From: Heliocidaris erythrogramma
Taxonomy: Eukaryota; Echinodermata; Echinoidea; Camarodonta; Echinometridae
NCBI GenBank assembly: GCA_025617745.1
Contig: CM046863.1
Coordinates: 59,166,085-59,230,084, forward strand
DNA length: 64,000 nucleotides
Direction of reading: 5' to 3'
The position numbers were made by a program, and so were the translations under genes. The notes under the pieces were generated by a model. That model saw only the letters and a list, made by a program, of their open reading frames with translations, was not told the DNA's origin and made no database searches. Shown in pieces: positions 11,776 through 21,856 of the stretch (positions are counted from its first letter, which is position 1; every line of letters starts with the position of its first letter).

Positions 11776-11821
11776 GTCTCACATTTCCAAATCTGTATCA
11801 GTTTGTACCAGCAGTTCAGAG

Positions 11822-11936
11822 ATGGAGGTTGCTGTGCTGCAACATTACCAAGATTTGTTACAGTTGGCAGTTGAGTATGCTAGACACAGAAGAAGAAGGC
11901 GTAGAATGAGACGTGCGTGTGTGTGTGTGTGTGTGT
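11822..11936 (+). pseudogene. Truncated N-terminus of a Harbinger-like element gene
   Basis: The frame begins MEVAVLQHYQDLLQLAVEY and runs into a stretch of seven Arg residues (ARHRRRRRRMRR), then dissolves in a GT microsatellite and stops at 11934-11936. An Arg-rich N-terminus before the DDE domain is common in Harbinger transposases. Only about 37 codons remain, so the call is by context. Confidence 0.45.
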
Positions 11937-12104
11937 AATTGGGTTTTTACAGACGTGTATCAATCAGATATGATTATTTACGTCTGGGACCGACCTTTAA
12001 CGTCACCATCCGAAAGACGTGACTCAGTCTCGAACCTGGGTCCGCTGAATCAGTTTATAACTTCCACTGGTAGCTGGATTACAGGCGCACGCCACAACGC
12101 CCAG
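11937..12104 (-). mobile_element. SINE unit 1 with 7SL-like head
   Basis: Read on the minus strand, the unit starts CTGGGCGTTGTGGCGTGCGC and continues CCTGTAATCCAGCTACC, closely resembling the 5' domain of SRP (7SL) RNA and Alu. A B-box-like GGTTCGAGAC (plus 12027-12036) starts about 60 nt after GTGGCGTGC. The body includes CGTCTTTCGGATGGTGACG, reminiscent to me of conserved cores in marine-invertebrate SINEs (from memory, unverified). It is followed by a GT microsatellite. Confidence 0.65.
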
Positions 12105-12124
12105 TTAATGCGTGTGTGTGTGTG

Positions 12125-12294
12125 TAATTGGGTTTTTACAGACGTGTATCAATCAGATATGATTATTTACGTCTGGGGACCGACCTTTAACGTCACCATC
12201 CGAAAGACGTGACTCAGTCTCGAACCTGGGTCCGCTGAATCAGTTTATAACTTCCACTGTTAGCTGGATTACAGGCGCACGCCACAACGCCCAG
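12125..12294 (-). mobile_element. SINE unit 2, tandem copy of the 7SL-like SINE
   Basis: This is a near-identical repeat of 11937-12104 in the same orientation, joined through a GT run at 12109-12124. The A-box-like segment is at 12275-12285 and the B-box at 12217-12226. The very low divergence implies a recent duplication, or insertion as a dimer. Confidence 0.65.
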
Positions 12295-12651
12295 CAATCT
12301 GGGTGCCACCTTTTATACCCCCGCTGTGTACGCTCCTCATACGTTAGGCTGACGTTCCGCATACGTTTCTCATACGTCGGAGGTACGCTGATATACGTTA
12401 CTCATACGTCGGTATACGTCCAACTCAAATACACATCACATCACATACGCTCACATACGCTGACATACGCTATGCGTACGCTACTCATACGCTACTCATA
12501 CGCTGACGGTATGCTAGGCTCACGTTACTCTAACGGTCATTAACCGAAAATCGACCTCATACGCTGAAAAGTTGTGCGTATAAACAATTTTTCGAAATAT
12601 TCGATACGTTCCTCATACGCTGGCTCTATACGCTAGAGTGTAACAGCGCCT

Positions 12652-12840
12652 CAATGGGTTGTATAAGTAAAGAGCACGCTGGTATACGTCTCAGTACGGC
12701 GAGGTCGTCGAAAAATCGTGTGCATACGCGGGACATAAGTTGAAGGTAAGTTATGCGATCGTTGAAACATGTTCACACACGTTACTTGTAAGTCACTCAT
12801 AAGTCGAAATACGTCGAGATAATGTCTATCGTACCCAAAA
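12652..12840. repeat. TACG-motif DNA outside the Harbinger-like terminus
   Basis: Motifs such as TATACGTC, AGTACGG, CATACGC and AAATACGTCG continue beyond the right terminal repeat. This is probably a fragment of a related element next to the insertion. Confidence 0.4.
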
Positions 12841-13717
12841 CTTATTTCTAACCTATGAGTATCGTGCTTTGAACCTATGTGTAAAGTATATCAAACTTAT
12901 CTCCAATTACGCATATTAGGATTATGATCTGTACAAGAACATTCATCCGGGCGCACGAATATCGCAATCTTAGGCTTGGCAGCAGGTAGTGTAGACTGCG
13001 TAATGAGGAGATTGCTCTTAAAGTAAAATCGGTCGAATTCTGAACTACCCTCAAGGAGCACACCTGTAATTATTTGCCCATAGGCTTATATTGTGTAAAA
13101 AGTGAGAAATCAAAAAATCATACAAGCAAGTGCTAGCAATGGCAACATTCAAACCTGTGCCTTGACTTGTTCATACAGTTTCCTTGACCATGTAAACATG
13201 AAAAGGGGATGTTTTAAGCATTTTTAAATCTCTATACATGGACTGCAGCTTAGACTACCCACAAACCTGGTGTAAGCTACGCTCGTTATGATGTTTATTG
13301 TGCTGCTAATGAAGTCCCCATGAAACTCCACTTGGACCAACTTGTCACATAAGAATTACATGTACATTTATATCCAAGTCTGCATGTTGTTTGTTTTGTA
13401 CTGAATTAGTCTGAATAAAGACTAGCTCGCTCTCTTTGAGCTGGTGAATCTCAAACTTGGTAGAAGTTTTTCTTTTCTGTGACACAACTCCTGCTCTCTC
13501 ATGGGGCTGATCTAAACCAGCATAAATTAACTCTTTAGGTGCACATGAAAAAGGTGTTCAAATGTTGATTTTGTATGATCATTGATTTTATATGATCCTT
13601 TATATGATCCAAAAATGACATAATTAAGGGTGGAGGGGGAATCACAGAAAATGACTAGAACTAATTAGAGCTGTGCAGCCCCCAGACCATACAGACCCGG
13701 ACGCGATTTTTGTTTTG
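12841..13717. other. No recognised gene
   Basis: AT-rich unique-looking DNA. No protein family, RNA gene or clear repeat could be supported. Confidence 0.3.
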
Positions 13718-13793
13718 ACAGGACTTGCGCCACCGACGAGAGAGGGCAGTATTTAAGCGTCAAGAGCAGTGCATGCATATATGCAATGTACGT

Positions 13794-13832
13794 GCCATCA
13801 ATCTCTATCCTCGAAAGGTAGAGATCGATGGT
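13794..13832. repeat. Short hairpin shared with 19659-19696
   Basis: Arms based on CCATCRATCTCTA pair across a short loop. Essentially the same hairpin occurs at 19659-19696, each time next to a GTGCATGC motif. The two sites are otherwise different. Confidence 0.6.
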
Positions 13833-14140
13833 ATGGATGTGCATGCGACTACTTATGTGCAGTGCAGTGCGCTGGTATCAATGCGAGGTATATACGTGCA
13901 GTATGAAGTGCAGTGCGTGATCGTGTGAAGAAGATGGACTTGAACGCCAAGTTCTGCTCCAGAAATGACTGTCTGGATAGATCTGGTGTAGATTCTGAGA
14001 AAACACTGTTGTGTGTATGTGAGTTATTACATTTTACACATATTAACTTTAACTGTTGCAAGTAAGGTAAGCTTTATCTCATAATGATACCGAAAATCTA
14101 ACTGTTAGATCTAATGTAGATGATGTAGATTTACATAACA

Positions 14141-14205
14141 CCAGGGAGCTCCACCGCCACCGCTGTTAGGCGCCTATAAACGGCGGTGGTCGTGGATCTC
14201 CCTGG
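14141..14205. repeat. GC-rich hairpin, left member
   Basis: CCAGGGAGCTCCACCGCCAC pairs with the complementary GGCGGTGGTCGTGGATCTCC followed by CTGG. A near-identical hairpin lies at 15555-15616 on the opposite flank of the large palindrome. Confidence 0.75.
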
Positions 14206-14245
14206 AGTTACAGTAAATGCCATGTACTGCTGCCGATCTATATTA

Positions 14246-15516
14246 GATCTAACAGTTAGATCATTATGCGATAGAGAGTACCATACTTGCAAAAGTTAAA
14301 GTTAATATTTGTAAAAATCGGCCTAATCGTGGAATAAGTCTCCTATCATTCAGTGTGTACGCACACACTTGTGTTTATTGAGGTAGAATGATGTCACCAT
14401 TACGTTGCATGCCCCATACTGTGCGGAATAAATGAGGGGTGATATTTCGCCATAATGCCTAAAAATGTAATGGCTCAGTTACACACAACAGTGTTTCTCA
14501 GAATTTACGCCAGATCTATCCATCTCAGGCTTCAAGCACACCAAAGGAAAACTAGAAGGAGAAAATTAGGATTGAGATGACAGAAAGTGGGATAAAAGTA
14601 GGATATTTGCAGGTACACCAGGTTTCCTTCTCCTTGTTGATACATGGCTGCCCAGTGTCCTGATTAAACCACAACAACTTTTCTGCACTGATAGGTTATA
14701 CCCATTCCATGGCCAAATTCAAAGGATACTTTATATATAGCTTTGAGAAAACATGTTAGATAGGATGACCACATATAGCCAGGTTCTAGGCCTACTCCTT
14801 TGGGATGCAATCATGAAAGGGAGCAATGGGTATACTTCACTTCCATCTTGTGGTAGATCCCAGTGACCCACCTCAGACACTATTGTAGATTGGTCATTGG
14901 AAGTGCAGTCATACCCATTGCTCCCTTGCATGATTGCATCCCAAAGGAGAGGAACATGGCTATATGTGGTCATCCTATGTAACATATTTTCTCAAAGCTA
15001 TTTATAAAGTATCCTTTGAGTTTGGTCATGGAATGGGTATATATCAGTGCAGAAAATACATGTTGTTGTGGTTTAATCAGGAAAGTGGGCAACTATGCAT
15101 ATACAAGGAGAATGAAATCTGGTGTACCTGCAAATAGCCTACTTTATTCCCACTTTCTGCCATCTAAATCCTCATTTTCTCCTACTAGTTTTCCTTTGGT
15201 GTGCTTGAAAGCCTGAGATGGACCTGTTTGCGAAGTTTCGCTCCAGAAATGACTGTCTGGATAGATCTGGTGTCAATTGTGAGAAAACACTGTTTTGTGT
15301 AAGTGAGCCATTTCATTTTTAGGCGTTATGGTGAAATATGTCACCCTCTCTCACTCCGCACAGTTATCGGTTTATTGCGTGCACGTAAGTGTGTGTGTAC
15401 ACACTGAATGGTAGGAGACTTATTCCACGATTAGGCTCATTTTTACAAATATTAACTTTAACTTTTGCAAGTAAGGTGTTTTTTATTTCATAATGTCAAA
15501 TATCTAACTGTTAGAT
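14246..15516. repeat. Large imperfect palindrome, arms about 600 bp
   Basis: 14246-14844 is mirrored by 14899-15516 around a loop of about 54 bp. Paired blocks include GGGAGCAATGGGTAT, ATTCCATGRCCAAA, GTTTAATCAGGA, CTTTGGTGTGCTTGA and ATTAACTTTAACTTTTGC. Many substitutions and small indels separate the arms, so the palindrome is old or evolving without correction. Confidence 0.85.
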
Positions 15517-15554
15517 CTAATTACGTAAGTACATAACAGACAGTGACTGTAAGT

Positions 15555-15616
15555 CCAGGGAGCTCCACCACCACCGCCGTTAGTCGCCTAACAGCGGTGG
15601 CGGTGGAGCTCCCTGG
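15555..15616. repeat. GC-rich hairpin, right member
   Basis: CCAGGGAGCTCCACCACCAC pairs with GTGGCGGTGGAGCTCCCTGG. It is the symmetric partner of 14141-14205. Confidence 0.75.
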
Positions 15617-15736
15617 TGTTACATGTAAATCTACATAATCTACATAATCTACTAACATCGAAAACAAGCTGCTGAAAACTGCTTATCCAATAATAGCAAG
15701 CCAATGGAGTAAAATGGAGTCAAAAGGGGCCTGAGC

Positions 15737-15763
15737 TTTCGATCCTAGCAGAATCTTCGTCAG
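15737..15763 (-). ncRNA. Hammerhead-ribozyme-like core in PLE1
   Basis: On the minus strand CTGACGA is followed by a short stem (GATTC / GGATC, loop TGCTA) and then GAAA, the CUGANGA - helix II - GAAA core of a hammerhead. Penelope-like elements are known to carry hammerhead motifs in their pseudo-LTRs. The outer helices and the cleavage triplet were not established. Confidence 0.6.
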
Positions 15764-16326
15764 AGGCAAAAAGACAAACATAAAAAGCAAGACAAGTATA
15801 TATATATATAGACTACAGACACAAAACAGATTACATGTAACAGGAACTGTAAGGGAGGAGCTGTGGACACAAAACAATGGGAACAAAAGGGGAGTGTGGG
15901 GAGTCAAAAACCATGAGTCAAGTGGGTGTGGAGGGGGATTAAAACAAATACAAAGGCGTGGAGATCCAAGGAGAGTAATGAGCCCCAAGCTCAAGGGTGG
16001 GTAACCTGTGAAAGCAAAGGATAAGTGGGGAGGCAACATCAAACAGGATAAGGAACAATGCAAAGACAAGAGAAAGGAATAAGTACTGTACAAGTCCAGT
16101 GCAGTGGAGTGGTAGGGCAGAAAATAAAGAGGGAGTCGAGTTGTCAGACACCAAGTGCAAAATATATGGCATATAAAGTAAAGTGTGGTGAAAAATATAT
16201 ATTTGCTGTCTGCTGTATACAAGACTATAAGATGTAAGGCATACTATATACTGAAGAATATAAACATGTGCATATAAAGTCTGTAATATATGTGTCTAAA
16301 CCAAACGAGGAGGTAAAATGCAAATA

Positions 16327-16358
<32 letters not shown>

Positions 16359-16404
16359 ATACACATATATGTAATAATGTAAGGAAGGGGAGTAAAAAGA
16401 TGTA

Positions 16405-18655
16405 TTAATCATTTCCCTCCTGGATGTTGAGGCCATGAGGTTGGATGGTGCGAAGTCGTCTCATCCAGTACTTCTCCCTGCTGGTTCGGACTGTGTCGGG
16501 ACGGGTACCTAAAGATTCAATGCCCTGTAGAATCATATCGGTGATGGAATGGTTAGGAAGGTTAAAATGGTGGCCCACTGGAGTGTCAAGCTTGGCTGTG
16601 TTGACAGTGGATCTGTGCCCATAGAAGCGTCTGTGTGTTGAGAATACGGTGGTTGTCATGAAGGATATTGCGGAGAGGAGGGAGATTAGGGTGGAAGGTG
16701 GTCACGAGAGGTATTCTGTCATTGGTATCCTGGCTGTCAGTTTTCTGTTTGAGAACTTCAGATCTGGGGAGGGAAAGAACTTTGTTGATGGCTTGTTGGG
16801 CTGTCCTGGCGCTATGGCCCCTGGCTACGAGATGTCTCTTCAAGTTCCTGGCATGGAAGGAAAAGTCGGAATCCTCAGAGCAGATACGGCGAAGTCTGAG
16901 GGCCTGACTGTAGGGGATGCCGGTTTGCAGTGACGGGGGTGGCAGCTGGATGAGTGGAGGTACTGGTGGGTATCAGTGGGTTTGGTGTAGAGAGTGGTGG
17001 TGAGACGGTTAGACTCCTTCTTGACTGTGACATCGAGGAAGTTGGTCTTCTGTTGGGAGAAATCAGAAGTGAATTTGATGGTCCTGTGGAAGGAATTGAT
17101 GTGGGCAATGAATGTTTGGAGGCTGTCTTCCTCCCTGGTCCAGATGAAGAAGATGTCGTCGATGTAGCGCCACCAGATCCATGGGCGACAGGGGGCTGAA
17201 TCTAGCAGCTGTTGCTCCAGCTTGGTCATGAAGAGACAGGCGTAGGAAGGGGCCATCCGTGTGCCCATCGCTGTGCCGAATGCCTGTAGGTAGTGTTTGT
17301 CCATGAAAGTGAAGTTGTTTTTTGTTAGTACATGTGACATGACAGATTTGATGTCGGATACTGGGGGACTCGAGTGACCGCTGTTAGCCAATGCTGCACA
17401 TGAGGCTGAAATACCTTCGTCATGGGGGATGTTGGTGTAGAGGGATGAAACATCAAAAGTGCCGATGATTGCAGTCTCGGGAATCCTTGATCCTTGATGT
17501 TATTGAGTTTCCTGAGAAAGTCTGGTGTGTCATGGATGTAGGAGGGTGCAGTTGAAACAAGGGGTTTAATGTGGTGATCAACAAAGAGGGAGATGTTCTC
17601 CGTAGGGGAACCATTTCCCGAGAGGATGGGTCGACCAGGGTTGCCAGGTTTGTGGATCTTGGGGAGGAGATAGAAACGAGCAGGTTTCGCATTAGTAGGG
17701 GAGAGAAATTTGTGGGCCTTCTTGGAGAGGTGTCCACGTTCCTTCATGTTATTAAGTGTCGACTGGATCTGTTGAGAGAAATCACAAGTGGGGTCGGAAT
17801 CAAGGGGTGTGTAGTGGGATCGGTTGTTGAGATGTTTCATGGCTTCGTCGATGTACTGCTGGCGGTCCATAACTACGACGGCTGATCCTTTGTCTGCGGG
17901 CTTGATGATAATATCCGACCTGTTTCGGAGCGAGGAGAGAGCTTGGCGTTCTTCTCGAGGAAGGTTATCATGGGTTCTGCTGGTGGGAGTATCTGTGGAG
18001 AGAACTTGGGATGAGACGGCTTGAATGTAAGTTTCAAGGGAAGAAACTCTGTTCTTGGGGGGATCCATGTGCTTTTCGGGTGGAAGGGCTCAGGATCAGA
18101 AGGGGGTTCATCTAGAAAAAACTCTTTGAGGCGTATCCTGCGATAGAAAGTAGAGAGGTCTTGGCTGAGTGCTATCTGGTCGACTTCCGGTGGAGTGGGG
18201 CAAAACGTGAGGCCTTTTGAGAGAAGAGAGGTTTCTGCTTGGGAGAGGTGAGAAGACGAGAGGTTAACAACTGAATGAGGTGAAGCATCAGTGTTGTTGG
18301 TATGTCGTTTGAATCTGTTCGTGAGGTTGCCTATTTTCTTATTCCTACGTTCAGTGAGGTCAGACCTGTGTTTAGAGAGACAGGATTCAATTTCATCATT
18401 ATATTTAAGCCATTGGGTGTGGGTGGTGCAGGAACGTAGTTTATCGTCCAATTCGTTGATATCAGCTGAAAAGGAGTTAAGTGAGGCTGCACATTGTTCG
18501 GAGAGGATGTTAATTAATCGAATGGATGCTGCATGTAAAGTCTGGTTCCAGCGTTTCCGTAGGTCAGGTGTGAGTGTTCCAAGAACGGGAGTGCATTGGA
18601 GTTGGAGGCCTGTGGGTATAATGCGATTGAGGGAATAAAATCTATAGTTGTCCTG
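16405..18655 (-). pseudogene. Penelope-like RT with deleted GIY-YIG endonuclease
   Basis: Minus-strand pieces in order: an N-terminal region with the ETSLLSKGLTFCPTP signature; IIIKPADKGSAVVVMDR; RFYLLPKIHKPGNPGRPILS; motif A as TFDVSSLYTNIP; the QAFGTAMGTRMAPSYA motif; and motif C as WRYIDDIFFIW. TDTHQYLHSSSCHP and a linker follow. The C-terminus HFNLPNHSI and REKYWMRRLRT is present, but the stretch expected between the linker and GHRS, holding the CxxC and GIY-YIG catalytic core, is missing. Frame changes lie near 18065, 17475 and 16840-16650. It is a dead copy with recognisable full-length architecture. No ATG is visible at the 5' end, so it may be slightly truncated there. Confidence 0.88.
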
Positions 18656-18846
18656 GTGGAAAGAGAACTACTAACTAGTAGTTCATAAAGAGATCATAAA
18701 GAGAATCTACTAACAGTTAGATTTTTGATATAATTATGAGATAAAGATTACCATACTTGCAACAGTGATGGCACGAACATTGCATATGCATGCACTGTTC
18801 TTGACGCTCAGAAACTGCCCTCTCTCGTCGGTGGCGCAAGTCCTGT

Positions 18847-19562
18847 AAAAAAAAAAAACATGCGCGGACATCATGTCTGAGGCCGACCCCGAAAACCAAG
18901 TTTTTGTTATGTATTTCGCGTCATTCAATATTATTATTAGTTATCGCATTTCCTCAATCGCATGACAGATAAAAATAATAATAATAAAATCGTCCGTCTC
19001 TTATTCTGATTTCTGTCATATATTAGCTTCTTTTAAAAGATCTTTTACTGTATGGAACCGGACTTTCTTTCAACCCCCCCCCCCCCCTTTTTTTTAAATT
19101 AACTGCCTCAAAGTTATATAAAGTATACTGAAAATAATTAATACTGTTACCATCTTATGGCTATCCATATTTTATAATACAAATATATTCCTAGTCTAGC
19201 AATTCAAACTATTTAGTTCCTATAATTCACTTAATATCTTATATTTTATCTTCAAAAGGTTCATAATGCCCAAACACAAATTTCCCATACACCCTGGGGT
19301 TCATATTTCCGAAAATGAAATGGGGTAAATGATCAATATTTTCAACGACTGTACTAAGCTTTTCCTCCTTTAAAAGGCACAAATAGCTGTGCACTCATAG
19401 CCATGATATGGGTGATGGAATCGCATGGAATTTATTGTCCAGCTTTTTGCTCGTTCTGACGTAGGGCCGGTCGTCGTGAAATCACATTGCGTGCAGTGTA
19501 CACGGGACTTACCATGCAGCGCAGCTAGCAGACGACAGTGTCTGTGCTTGTGCGGGCTGCTT
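18847..19562. other. No recognised gene
   Basis: AT-rich with an A run just after the composite element (18847-18858) and a C/T run near 19074-19096. No gene seen. Confidence 0.3.
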
Positions 19563-19982
19563 GTTTACGTTTTACAACCTTGCCTAGGCAGATTTTCCCA
19601 AAGTTTAACTAAATGGCACGAGCTCACTCTACACATTGACAGGCGCAAGTATGTGCATGCCATCGATCTCTACCAGTGGAGGTGGAGATCGATGGTGCTA
19701 AAAAAAAGTTGCGATTAAAACGCAACTTTTCATGCAAGAGGGCCCTGGGGTACCTAGCTTTTTCATGTTTATCAAGGTTATGAATATGAATTATAACTAT
19801 GAATGGACATTACAGGCAGTTATAGCTTGCCTATTACCTCCTTGGCTATATCTATAAGCTTAAATTGTTGCCTACATACGAACATACACAGTACGCAAGT
19901 TCAGTCAGTACTTAGAGTGACCTAGAGCCGTTTGGTTGCAATTTATGGAAAATATGCCTAGGCACGGTTACAAAACGTAAAC
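19563..19982. mobile_element. Foldback element, about 420 bp
   Basis: GTTTACGTTTTACAACCTTG at 19563 is mirrored by GGTTACAAAACGTAAAC ending at 19982, with CCTAGGCA and GGAAAAT also paired. Inside are the CCATCGATCTCTACC hairpin (19659-19696) and a second hairpin AAAAGTTGCG/CGCAACTTTT at about 19705-19731. No protein is encoded. Confidence 0.6.
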
Positions 19983-20254
19983 GCCCCGTGCAGGCTGATG
20001 GGCCATGGGCTGGGCGAGATTGATCTATAATAAATATTGGTGCCTGACTGCTCAATATCAATAGATGGCGCTCGATAGATTCAAACGCAAATAGATTCGA
20101 TCATACACAGTATGCCCTCCGAAGGAGGGCTAGAGGGCCAACTAAAATCTGACCTTTGACATTCCATAGGCTTTGCATTGGATGCATTGTGGGAGCTTTG
20201 GCCAATTTGAACAGTGAGCTGGGAGGGTCAATTTCAATAAATGTTTATTCATGA

Positions 20255-20400
20255 GGAAAGACGTCAAGAACTCGTCAAATACTGTTCGATGATTGGTTAG
20301 TGGCTATATTAACATAATGTTTTATGTATAAGATCATACACAATTCATTTTTTTCATTCCCACAATTCCCTAAGATTTTGACAAGAAATGGGGAAAATGG
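20255..20400 (+). promoter_or_regulatory. Possible housekeeping-type promoter
   Basis: A CRE-like GACGTCA (20260-20266), an inverted CCAAT box (ATTGG at 20292-20296) and a YY1-like AAAATGGCGGC overlapping an ATG at 20397 occur within 140 bp. In animal genes YY1 sites often sit at the start codon. A GCATTGTGGGA motif lies further upstream, about 20180. No TATA box is obvious. The evidence is motif co-occurrence only. Confidence 0.35.
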
Positions 20401-20569
20401 CGGCCGTGCGGGTAGTGCTACTTTTGTGTCATTTCAACACAAATCTCAAAAAAACTTTGTTTTTGAGAATTTTCTGTTTTAGAAGGAGTTTGTCTTGTAA
20501 GTCTCACGAAAGCAGAAAATCATCCGGGGGACATTCTCATCAAAATAATGCCGTATGATGCCATGAAAT
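20397..20569 (+). CDS. Candidate first exon, small ORF of 53 codons
   Basis: The ATG sits in a strong context (AAAATGGCG) and opens a 53-codon frame starting MAAVRVVLLLCHF, rich in hydrophobic then basic and Ser/His residues, stopping with TGA at 20556. Two consensus donors (GTAAGT) follow at 20497 and 20570. I do not recognise the protein; the N-terminus could be a signal or mitochondrial leader. Neither donor joins in frame to the candidate exon at 21387, because the first junction codon would be TAG. It may therefore be a different transcript, a non-coding exon or chance. Confidence 0.3.
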
Positions 20570-21386
20570 GTAAGTAAATATGTTTTTGTTTAACGTTCCT
20601 CTTAATAATTGGGATGTGTTCGTCGTGGCTGCCAATCAGTTCACTGTACAAAACGTATTATCCCACACCACTCAGTCCCCCTCTCTTGCATGACAAAACA
20701 AAATTATTATCTTTGACTGAACTCTTAAAACGGTCATTTTGAATAGTCTACTGGTAATATTTTTCGAAAAGATCAGAAATTTTCCGAAGATCTGTATATT
20801 ATGATAGTGCTCTAGCCTAAAAATTAAAGTGCATGGCTTCATTACCGACAATCTGCGGAAGATGTGGACCAGTTCAAGATTGATCGTGACACTGAATGCG
20901 CAAGCTCCTCACTCTGGGGAGCTGGGCCGCGCCGAATAAGATCTTGCCCAGCGGTCTCTTAGTTTTGGGTGCGCCGATCCTGGCCGGCTAACTGCGCTTT
21001 GCCTACGGCTATACGATAGCCTGGATCTAATCTAGGCCTACCTTAGACTTTGAGTTAGGCCCTCGGCCTCGCCTTGAACTTTGTTTAAGGAGGGTCTAGA
21101 ATGATGAACTTAGAATTTGAATGATAATGTCTTGAATCATGCTGGACCAGATTAAAATGTTCTTTATTATATACAGTATAACCTTATGAATTTACTGAGA
21201 GCTGTCCCAATTTATTTTATGTACTGTACTCTGTAGTGATAACCATGACGAGTCACCACTGTCACTGAGACGAGAGAGTACATAGGGCCTTCATGTGCGA
21301 GTGATATTATTAATTTAAACAGTAGATCTGTGGCATGCTTTTAATTACTACTATGATTCTAACCTCTTGTTCTCTTTTTATTGCAG

Positions 21387-21539
21387 AGCTATTGCCTTGG
21401 ACCGAAGTAGAGAAACACAGGGGGACCAGGACCAGATCATTCAATATCGTGATACTAAAAACTGATAGACCCTACCTGGGGCTGGGCTGTAGATTATTGT
21501 CATCCACTCACTGCAGGAAACCCAAGTTGAACTGGAAAG
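21387..21539 (+). CDS. Candidate internal exon
   Basis: It is preceded by a polypyrimidine tract and TTGCAG (ending 21386) and followed by GTAAAT at 21540. The frame LLPWTEVEKHRGTRTRSFN is open through the segment. It continues without a stop into 22288 if 21540-22287 is spliced out, because both sides meet at a Gly codon split G|GT. No family is recognised. A hAT-type MITE sits inside the proposed intron. Confidence 0.3.
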
Positions 21540-21856
21540 GTAAATTGTTTTTTTGAAAATGTAGACCTCTAAGCCCACATAATTGGTGTAAATTTCAATA
21601 TTCCATTGCTTAGGCTTAGTAGTAGCTCTGTAAGATTAGATCTTATTATTAATAGACTTAGATTTCTACCGACATGGTCTGTGCAGTCAAAATCAAAATT
21701 CTAAAGTCCAGTAAATTATTTTGATTTAGCCATTTTAAAGTTTACTAAATGCCTTGGTCTAGGATCAAATTTGGAATGGAAGATGAAAATATGTACGTCT
21801 GTTAAATGATTTAAACTTAGATTTACATTTCTATAATTAAGAAGGAAGAACAAATG

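Larger units (their letters stand above)
11269..12651. mobile_element. Harbinger-like DNA transposon, internally deleted (1383 bp)
   Basis: Terminal inverted repeats of about 48 bp start AGGCGCTGTCACACTCTA at left and, complemented, AGGCGCTGTTACACTCTA at right, and continue through GCGTATGAGGAACGTAT. Sub-terminal DNA on both sides is packed with TACGCTGA/TACGTC/TACGTT-type motifs. The interior keeps a TATA box and the start of a gene from each direction, an arrangement known for two-gene Harbinger elements. The protein core has been replaced by two SINE units. The superfamily call rests on ends, layout and the Arg-rich N-terminus, not on a DDE domain. Confidence 0.65.
15658..18703 (-). mobile_element. 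Penelope-like retroelement PLE1 (3.05 kb)
   Basis: The insertion is bounded by the direct repeat AATCTACTAACA at 15646-15657 and 18704-18715, a 12-bp target duplication within the range usual for Penelope-like elements. It encodes a broken RT-endonuclease on the minus strand. On the 3' side it has a pyrimidine-rich UTR with a hammerhead-like motif at 15737-15763. It interrupts the right part of the palindromic element. Confidence 0.85.
13718..18846. mobile_element. Composite palindromic element with nested Penelope insertion
   Basis: The ends are inverted: ACAGGACTTGCGCCACCGAC at 13718 is mirrored at 18827-18846, and the match continues inward for about 80 bp through GTGCATGCATAT. Removing the Penelope-like insertion (15658-18703) leaves an element of about 2.07 kb. 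It is made of a very large palindrome and two GC-rich hairpins, with a third partial copy of the arm at 13937-14145. No transposase of its own was found. Confidence 0.7.

Noticed and set aside
11937..12294. Human Alu contamination
   Set aside because: Only the head and B-box resemble Alu; the body differs, and the units are embedded in the Harbinger-like element with continuous flanks.
15683..16222. A 179-codon minus-strand frame rich in Leu, Phe and Cys
   Set aside because: Lies in the pyrimidine-rich 3' region of the Penelope element, after its ORF; no domain.
19702..19732. Terminator-like hairpin AAAAGTTGCG/CGCAACTTTT
   Set aside because: Bacterial-type terminators are not expected here; it lies within a foldback element.
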